A stretch of 64,000 bases of DNA, taken from positions 29,700 through 93,699 of the forward strand of contig CAYPWF010000004.1 of the NCBI GenBank assembly GCA_964414345.1. Reading direction: 5' to 3'. A program made the position numbers and the translations under genes. Numbering within the stretch: position 1 is the stretch's first letter; each line of letters opens with the position of its first letter. A model generated the notes under the pieces. That model made no database searches. It was not told the origin of the DNA and worked only from the letters and a program-made list of their open reading frames with translations. Below, in pieces: positions 59,536 through 64,000 of the stretch. This stretch comes from Desulfocorpusculum sp964414345. Lineage in GTDB: Bacteria; Desulfobacterota; Desulfocorpusculales; Desulfocorpusculum.

Positions 59536-60161
59536 CTTCAAAACCCAAGAGAATTCTTGTGGCCACCAGGAATCTTGGAAAACTCAGGGAGGTGAGGGAC
59601 TTCTTTTCCGACTTGGGACTTGAAGTGGTGGGTATGGCGGAACTTCCGGATGCACGGGACGTGGTGGAGGACGGCTCAAGTTTTTTGGAGAATGCAAGGA
59701 AAAAGGCTCGTGCCTTGGCGGCGGATTTCGGGTGTGTGGCCCTGGCAGACGACTCGGGGCTGGAAGTGGATGCCCTGGGAGGCCTTCCTGGGGTCAGGTC
59801 TGCCAGGTACGCGGGTGAGAAAGCCACAGATGAGGAAAACAACAGAAAGCTTTTGCAAGCATTAAACAGCCTTGGCACACAAGATAGAAAAGCCAGATTC
59901 CGTTGCGTGATGGTCCTGGCAGCCCCTGATGGGCGGGAGTGGATCTCGCAAGGGACCTGGGAAGGAGAAATAGCCAAGGCCCCAAGGGGAAGCGGCGGCT
60001 TCGGATATGACCCAGTTTTCTTGCTTCCGGAAGAGGGTAGAACTGTTGCAGAGCTTTCCCTGGAGGAGAAAAACAGCAGGAGCCACAGGGCCCAGGCTTT
60101 AAGAGGCATCAGGGGAGTGCTGCTAGAAATCCTAAGATGTGAATGGGAAGAGCGTTTATAG
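59532..60161 (+). CDS. rdgB: XTP/dITP diphosphatase (RdgB/HAM1)
   Basis: A 209-residue house-cleaning pyrophosphatase that removes non-canonical purine nucleoside triphosphates. Diagnostic strings are ILVATRNLGKLREVRDFF, ALADDSGLEVDALGG (catalytic Asp region), PGVRSARYAG and GSGGFGYDPVFLLPEEGRT. The ATG overlaps the rph stop by four bases, so the pair is translationally coupled. A decayed repeat copy follows the gene. Confidence 0.96.
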   Translation: MTSKPKRILVATRNLGKLREVRDFFSDLGLEVVGMAELPDARDVVEDGSSFLENARKKARALAADFGCVALADDSGLEVDALGGLPGVRSARYAGEKATDEENNRKLLQALNSLGTQDRKARFRCVMVLAAPDGREWISQGTWEGEIAKAPRGSGGFGYDPVFLLPEEGRTVAELSLEEKNSRSHRAQALRGIRGVLLEILRCEWEERL

Positions 60162-60177
60162 AATTGCTGTTTCTCAA

Positions 60178-60229
60178 TGTGGGGGCTGAAGCTCCCCAAA
60201 TTGCAGCTCCAGGGGATAATCCTGGCTGG
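60178..60229 (+). repeat. Degenerate right half of the MITE-like repeat
   Basis: GGGGGCTGAAGCTCCCCAAA (60181-60200) resembles the family stem and GATAATCCTGGCTGG (60215-60229) resembles the right end GAATAATCCGGGCTAG. Only the right half is present. It lies between rdgB and the tRNA promoter. Confidence 0.5.
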
Positions 60230-60274
60230 AGTCAATTCGGCGGACCTACAGCCTCCCAAGTTTTTCTGGGTTCG

Positions 60275-60304
60275 TTGAAATATGTGGGTTTTGCGTGCTA
60301 AGAT
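60275..60304 (+). promoter_or_regulatory. Sigma-70 promoter of the tRNA-Pro gene
   Basis: TTGAAA (60275-60280) and TAAGAT (60299-60304) are separated by 18 bases, ten bases before the mature tRNA. Both boxes match the consensus well. Confidence 0.6.
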
Positions 60305-60314
60305 CATTACTATC

Positions 60315-60389
60315 CGGGGTGTAGCTCAGTCTGGCTAGAGCGCCAGCTTTGGGAGCTGGATGTCGGGGGTTCAAATCCCTTCACCCCGA
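60315..60389 (+). tRNA. tRNA-Pro, anticodon UGG
   Basis: A standard cloverleaf: acceptor stem CGGGGTG (60315-60321) pairs with CACCCCG (60382-60388) with discriminator A at 60389; the anticodon loop TTTGGGA has TGG at its centre, flanked by the stem CCAGC/GCTGG; the T-arm contains TTCAAAT. The 3' CCA is not encoded. It has its own promoter and terminator and stands between rdgB and a PPC-domain gene. No integrated element or attachment-site duplication is evident beside it. Confidence 0.96.
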
Positions 60390-60403
60390 TATCAAGGTTA
60401 ACT

Positions 60404-60434
60404 GGGCAGGTCCGCAAGCCTGCCCATTTTTTTT
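60404..60434 (+). terminator. Rho-independent terminator of tRNA-Pro
   Basis: Stem GGGCAGG (60404-60410) and CCTGCCC (60419-60425) with an 8-base loop, followed by a T-run at 60427-60434. A textbook intrinsic terminator 14 bases after the tRNA. It may also terminate the convergent PPC-domain gene. Confidence 0.85.
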
Positions 60435-60455
60435 GGGGGGGATTCCTGCAAATCC

Positions 60456-60956
60456 TCAACTGGGGGATCCCACCCAGAGGTCTTCTGTCTGGCGCTCTGG
60501 GATCCATTTTTTGCCCATGGGCATGTCAGGCAAGCTTGCCAATACCACAGCCACCTTCACAAAGGTTACGGTACCAGGCCCCAGGTGCCCACCATAGACC
60601 ACAACCCTGTCCTCCCTCACCGTGGAAGCTGAAAAATGCGCATGAAGTAAGGGGTTCCCATCCCCGCTGGGCACAACATATCCGCTCAAGGAGGTTATCT
60701 CCAGAGGGCCCTCCACTTCATAATAAAGCCTGTCCTGGGGGTTGACTGGATAAGATTCCGGAAAGTGCTTTAGATTTCTGAAAACCGCCTTTTTGAGCGC
60801 CCCTATGCCCATGAGAATTAGGCCTTTCTGGATACCCTCTTTCCTTACAAGGGCTTCCATGGCTTCCAGGAGATCCACACCGATGGGGATTCGGGCCATT
60901 ACCAAGGGTCCCAAGTCCCCACGTCCAACTCCATCCAAGAGCCCGTGGAATTGCAT
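60456..60956 (-). CDS. PPC domain (DUF296) protein
   Basis: A 166-residue protein of the PPC/DUF296 domain family, found in AT-hook proteins of plants and, alone, in many bacteria. Family strings are RIPIGVDLLEAMEALVRKEG, LILMGIGALKKAVFR, and LHAHFSASTVREDRVVVYGG, followed by HLGPGTVTFVKVAVVLA; conserved His residues form a possible metal site. Its bacterial role is unknown. I take ATG at 60956, with AAGGAGGGG upstream; the frame can be extended to 60980 but adds basic residues only. It faces the tRNA terminator. Confidence 0.85.
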   Translation of the reverse strand: MQFHGLLDGVGRGDLGPLVMARIPIGVDLLEAMEALVRKEGIQKGLILMGIGALKKAVFRNLKHFPESYPVNPQDRLYYEVEGPLEITSLSGYVVPSGDGNPLLHAHFSASTVREDRVVVYGGHLGPGTVTFVKVAVVLASLPDMPMGKKWIPERQTEDLWVGSPS

Positions 60957-61142
60957 CTTTCCCCTCCTTTTGGGATTCACAGGTTCAAACCTGCAAGGAG
61001 CTTCTTTTTACCCTAAAGGCCTCTTGATGGAAAGACCCCTTCCTCCCTTCTTGGGGCATTGAAGAGCTCCTGGGCCGCCATAAACTAATAGGAGTAACTG
61101 GAAGCCAAACTGGTTTTCTAAGCTAAAGGAGGAAGCACAACT

Positions 61143-61763
61143 ATGACAAATGTAACAGTTTTGTTGGCGGCAGCCATTGCAGTTCTTCTTGTCTCATGCC
61201 TCATGGCTTTTCCTTCCGAGGGGAGTGGAGAGAAGTCTTTGGCCCGCGCCACTTTTGCCGGGGGGTGCTTCTGGTGCATGGAGCCGGCCTTTGACAAGCT
61301 GGACGGAGTCCTCAGCACCACCGTGGGTTATACTGGAGGGCACAAGGAGAACCCAACATACGAGGAGGTTTCCGCAGGCTGGACAGGTCACGCCGAAGCG
61401 GTGGAGATTCTCTATGACCCCAAAAAGGTGAGTTATGAGCGTCTCCTGGAGATTTTCTGGAGGAACATTGATCCCACCGTGAAAGACAGACAATTCTGTG
61501 ATGTAGGTTCCCAGTACCGCACAGCCATCTTTTATCATGACCAAGAGCAAAAAAGGCTGGCCGAAATCTCTTTGGAGAAGTTGAAGCACTCTGGCGGGTT
61601 CTCAAACATTTTCACGGAGATTCGGCCTGCCTCAACTTTCTGGCCCGCAGAGGATTACCATCAAGATTACTACCAGAAGAACCCCCTCAGGTACAAGCTC
61701 TACAGAATGGGCTGCGGTCGTGATCAAAGGCTCAAAGAGCTCTGGGAGAAGTCCTGGGAATAG
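61143..61763 (+). CDS. msrA: Exported peptide methionine sulfoxide reductase A
   Basis: A 206-residue MsrA that reduces methionine-S-sulfoxide. The catalytic Cys42 is in AGGCFWCMEPAF, and the family pattern continues with VGYTGGHKENPTYEEVSAGW, YRTAIFYHDQEQ and YHQDYYQKNP. Unlike cytoplasmic MsrA it has a hydrophobic N-terminus with lipobox-like LVSC ending at Cys19, so it is probably an envelope lipoprotein. Such a protein suits oxidative repair in the periplasm. Its last 32 bases overlap the convergent histidine kinase gene. Confidence 0.93.
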   Translation: MTNVTVLLAAAIAVLLVSCLMAFPSEGSGEKSLARATFAGGCFWCMEPAFDKLDGVLSTTVGYTGGHKENPTYEEVSAGWTGHAEAVEILYDPKKVSYERLLEIFWRNIDPTVKDRQFCDVGSQYRTAIFYHDQEQKRLAEISLEKLKHSGGFSNIFTEIRPASTFWPAEDYHQDYYQKNPLRYKLYRMGCGRDQRLKELWEKSWE

Positions 61764-63444
61764 GGCGATCCTCAAGGGAATCCATTGGAGCGTCCATCAA
61801 TCTTTGGAGGGTTTGGCCTAGCTCCTCCAAGCTGAAAGGCTTCCGGATGGTCCCCTGGCAGGCTCCCGAAAGAGCTGCCTGGTTCCCTCCCTCAGGGAAA
61901 TGTCCGCTGCAAAGAAGCACCCTAACCTGGGGGTCCATTTCCTTTAGTGCCCTGAGCACCTGGGAGCCTCCCATCTGGGGCATTATCATGTCCAGCATTA
62001 CAAGATTCACTTGCTCGCGGTGCTTTTCATAGAGCTCGAGAGCTTCCTTGCCGCTTTGGGCCTGTATCACCCTGTAGCCTAGGGCTTCTAAAAGCTGTGT
62101 GCCCACCTTGAGGATTGTCTCCTCGTCGTCCACGAGCAGTATCGTGCCTTTGCCTCTGCATTCACCCGAGCCTGAGTTCTCTGCAGCAAACCTGTCTTTG
62201 GATGCTGGGAGGTAGACCCTGAAGGTGCTGCCCTCTCCCAGTTCACTCTCGGCAGTCATGAATCCGCCGTGAGTTCGTACAATCCCGTAGGCTGTAGAAA
62301 GCCCCAGTCCAGTGCCCTGTCCCACCTCCCTGGTGGTGAAGAAGGGTTCGAAGATGCGTTGAAGTGTGGCCTGGTCCATTCCCACACCTGTGTCTTTAAC
62401 GGTGATCCTAACAAACTCACCAGGGGGAACACCCTGGTGGGCGGTTTCATCCTGCCCAAGGGAAACATTTTCGGTTTGGACCAGGAGCTCACCCCCTTGG
62501 GACATGGCTTGCACCCCGTTCACCAGCAGATTGATCAAAACCTCTTCCAACAGGTTCTGGTCGGCTCTTACAGGGTGGATTGGATGGGCCAGTTGCTGTT
62601 GGATCCGGACCTGTTTATGGGTGGCGCCGAACAAAGAGCAGACTTCACGGACCAAACCATTGACGTCCAGCAAACCGGCCTCAACTTTTTCCGTCCTGGC
62701 GGATCTCAAGATCTGGCGGCTAAGCCCGGCTCCGCTTCTGACCGCTTCCTCTATGGCCTTTAGCCGCTCGCACCTGGGATCCTCAGGATCCATCTCGATT
62801 AGCAGCAAGGAAACGTTTCCCTGAATGGCCATGAGGAGGTTATTGAAGTTGTGGGCGATGCCTCCTGCCAGGGTGCCCAGAGCCTCCAACCTCCTGGACT
62901 GCTGGAGTCGCTGTTCCAGCTCCTCACGCTTTTTTTCCATGGTCTTGCGTTCCGTGAGGTCCCTAATCCAAACATGGATCCCGGGACCATCCTCGAACTG
63001 AATTCTTCTGGCCAATATCTCACCCTCAAAGCTGGACCCGTCTTTTCTCTGCAGCAAGACCTCGTAATTGCTGGGCGGATTCTCCCCCCTCATGCGTGCC
63101 TCGCCCCTGGCCCGCGTGAGGGCCTGGAATTCCGGAGCATAAACCACCCAGTGGTCCCTACCTATCAATTCCCCCGGTTCATAGCCCAGCATCTCGTGCA
63201 GCCTTCTGTTGGCATACACGATCTTGGGCCCTTTTTGTATGAATATCCCGTCGAAACTGGTCTCCACCAAGGAACGATACCATTCCGAAGGTGCAAAAAC
63301 CCCAAGTGGATCCTCTTTCTCCGAGGTGGAATCTTGATGCCTCTCCTGTCCCTTGTGCGCGGCTTCCAGCTCAGTCAAACGCTTTCTTAGCCTTTCGATC
63401 TCTCGGGACAGCTCTTCTGTGCTTTTCTCTGGTCCCAAGGACAT
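61732..63444 (-). CDS. Hybrid histidine kinase with PAS and C-terminal receiver domains
   Basis: A 570-residue soluble sensor kinase. After a short coiled coil, a PAS domain covers residues ~50-170 (SLVETSFDGIFIQKGPKIVY), followed by the HisKA phospho-acceptor GTLAGGIAHNFNNLLMAI and an HATPase with FEPFFTTREVGQGTGLGLST; the receiver starts ILLVDDEETILKVG, with the phospho-Asp in LVMLDMIMPQMGG and the Lys in IRKPFSLEE. The ATG at 63444 has AGGAGGT upstream; an in-frame TTG/ATG further up is unlikely. No transmembrane segment; the signal is intracellular. No output-domain partner is nearby. Confidence 0.94.
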   Translation of the reverse strand: MSLGPEKSTEELSREIERLRKRLTELEAAHKGQERHQDSTSEKEDPLGVFAPSEWYRSLVETSFDGIFIQKGPKIVYANRRLHEMLGYEPGELIGRDHWVVYAPEFQALTRARGEARMRGENPPSNYEVLLQRKDGSSFEGEILARRIQFEDGPGIHVWIRDLTERKTMEKKREELEQRLQQSRRLEALGTLAGGIAHNFNNLLMAIQGNVSLLLIEMDPEDPRCERLKAIEEAVRSGAGLSRQILRSARTEKVEAGLLDVNGLVREVCSLFGATHKQVRIQQQLAHPIHPVRADQNLLEEVLINLLVNGVQAMSQGGELLVQTENVSLGQDETAHQGVPPGEFVRITVKDTGVGMDQATLQRIFEPFFTTREVGQGTGLGLSTAYGIVRTHGGFMTAESELGEGSTFRVYLPASKDRFAAENSGSGECRGKGTILLVDDEETILKVGTQLLEALGYRVIQAQSGKEALELYEKHREQVNLVMLDMIMPQMGGSQVLRALKEMDPQVRVLLCSGHFPEGGNQAALSGACQGTIRKPFSLEELGQTLQRLMDAPMDSLEDRPIPRTSPRAL

Positions 63445-64000
63445 ATGGAGACCTCCTGACAGAATCCTAGTGAGATCACAGTTTGGAAAGTTTTGGTCAG
63501 AGGATGCCACAGGCAGAAATGGCTGTCAAATCAAATCCTCAGCAAACATTTCCTATCTGAAACCACTTTGAGAAACAGGCAGAGCACGTAAATCCACCCC
63601 GAGAATCTTAGGGCCCACAGAAATGCTCTTGAGGAAGCGGCCGGGCCATGAAGATTCAAAAGCCACATCATGAGGATGTGCCTGATGCCCCCTGATCAAG
63701 CGAGAAAGCCCAAGAGAAGATTTTTTTTGGGGCTTCCTGAGAACCACTTCAATTTGTCCTTTTCTGACAATATGGCGAAATAGAACTCGACACTGGAGCG
63801 TGCTTTTTGTATAAGGAGCTCTGGGTGGGAATGCCCCTGTGAGATCCACTGTTACCGGGGGGTCTGAGCAGAAACATGTTTTATACAGTTCCTGCAACCT
63901 GTCTCATGAAAGAGGCAATAGAAATGGGACTCTCAGGAGCTTGAACAGGAGCCTGCATGTCATAGGAAACCCAGTATGAGGAATCACAGCCAACCACCAT
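63445..64000. other. Terminal non-coding stretch
   Basis: No gene is supported with confidence. A minus-strand open frame at 63553-63897 (114 residues) has no motif or convincing ribosome-binding site. A gene may begin beyond the window end. No repeat copy was recognised. Confidence 0.35.

Noticed and set aside
60315..60989. tRNA-Pro as an integration site for a genomic island
   Set aside because: No integrase gene, no repeated 3' tRNA segment downstream, and the following genes are ordinary chromosomal ones.
63553..63897. Minus-strand open frame of 114 residues near the window end
   Set aside because: No motif, Arg/Ser-rich composition and no convincing ribosome-binding site. Cannot be separated from chance.

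Overview
The window reads as one 64 kb chromosomal stretch of a sulfate-reducing bacterium of the Desulfobacterota (former Deltaproteobacteria). The main evidence is a collinear dissimilatory sulfate-reduction locus (sat, a 97-residue protein, aprBA, qmoABC), a beta-oxidation operon, a cytochrome bd oxidase, and the rpoN-hpf-ptsN-hprK-rapZ-EIIA(Man) gene order that I associate with this group. The sequence is GC-rich and gene-dense. Genus cannot be settled from sequence reading alone.

Layout. 0-8.3 kb: tail of an ABC exporter, a family 2 glycosyltransferase, a methyltransferase, a large divergent class A penicillin-binding protein, then cydA and cydB separated by a transposon-like repeat. 8.4-12.9 kb: a glycosyltransferase-like protein, a histone-deacetylase-family protein, a long-chain-type acyl-CoA dehydrogenase and a DinB-like protein. 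12.9-18.6 kb: small and enzyme genes on both strands (PIG-L deacetylase, alpha/beta hydrolase coupled to RNase E/G, gamma-carbonic-anhydrase-like protein, exported SUMF1-fold protein). 18.6-21.8 kb: a 1075-residue membrane protein with a nucleotide-transporter-like N-terminus, HEAT repeats and a cyclic-nucleotide-binding C-terminus. 22.3-32.7 kb: a long plus-strand run, nadK-recN-GNAT, rpoN-hpf-ptsN-hprK-rapZ-EIIA(Man), rimI-pyrK-pyrD. 33-35 kb: a metallo-beta-lactamase gene between two repeat copies, and a TPR protein. 35-40.5 kb: a minus-strand fatty-acid operon (acyl-CoA dehydrogenase, thiolase, FadB-like bifunctional protein) with a recognisable promoter and an inverted-repeat operator. 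42-53 kb: sulfate activation and APS reduction plus the Qmo electron-transfer complex, followed by a 66-residue protein and two tandem YkgJ-type cysteine-cluster proteins. 53-57.8 kb: small conserved proteins in repeat-rich DNA and a SEC-C protein. 58-64 kb: amidase, rph, rdgB, a tRNA-Pro(UGG) with visible promoter and terminator, a PPC-domain protein, an exported MsrA and a hybrid histidine kinase.

How the genes work together. Sat activates sulfate to APS, AprBA reduces it to sulfite, and QmoABC links that reaction to the quinone pool. The fad operon supplies reducing equivalents from fatty acids. Cytochrome bd, MsrA and RecN fit protection from oxygen and repair. The PTS-like proteins have no sugar permease here and look purely regulatory.

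The most notable unexplained signal is a dispersed, non-coding repeat family of about 160-200 bp. It has 16-bp terminal inverted repeats (CTAGCCCGCATTATTC at one end and its near-complement at the other) and an internal GGGGGCT/AGCCCCC hairpin. Six long copies occur here (one each at about 7.2, 32.7, 33.8, 54.4, 55.2 and 56.0 kb), together with two solo hairpins and at least two fragments. It behaves like a MITE: it splits cydA from cydB, brackets single genes, supplies stop codons to convergent genes, and in one copy is itself interrupted by a cluster of IS200/IS605-like hairpins.
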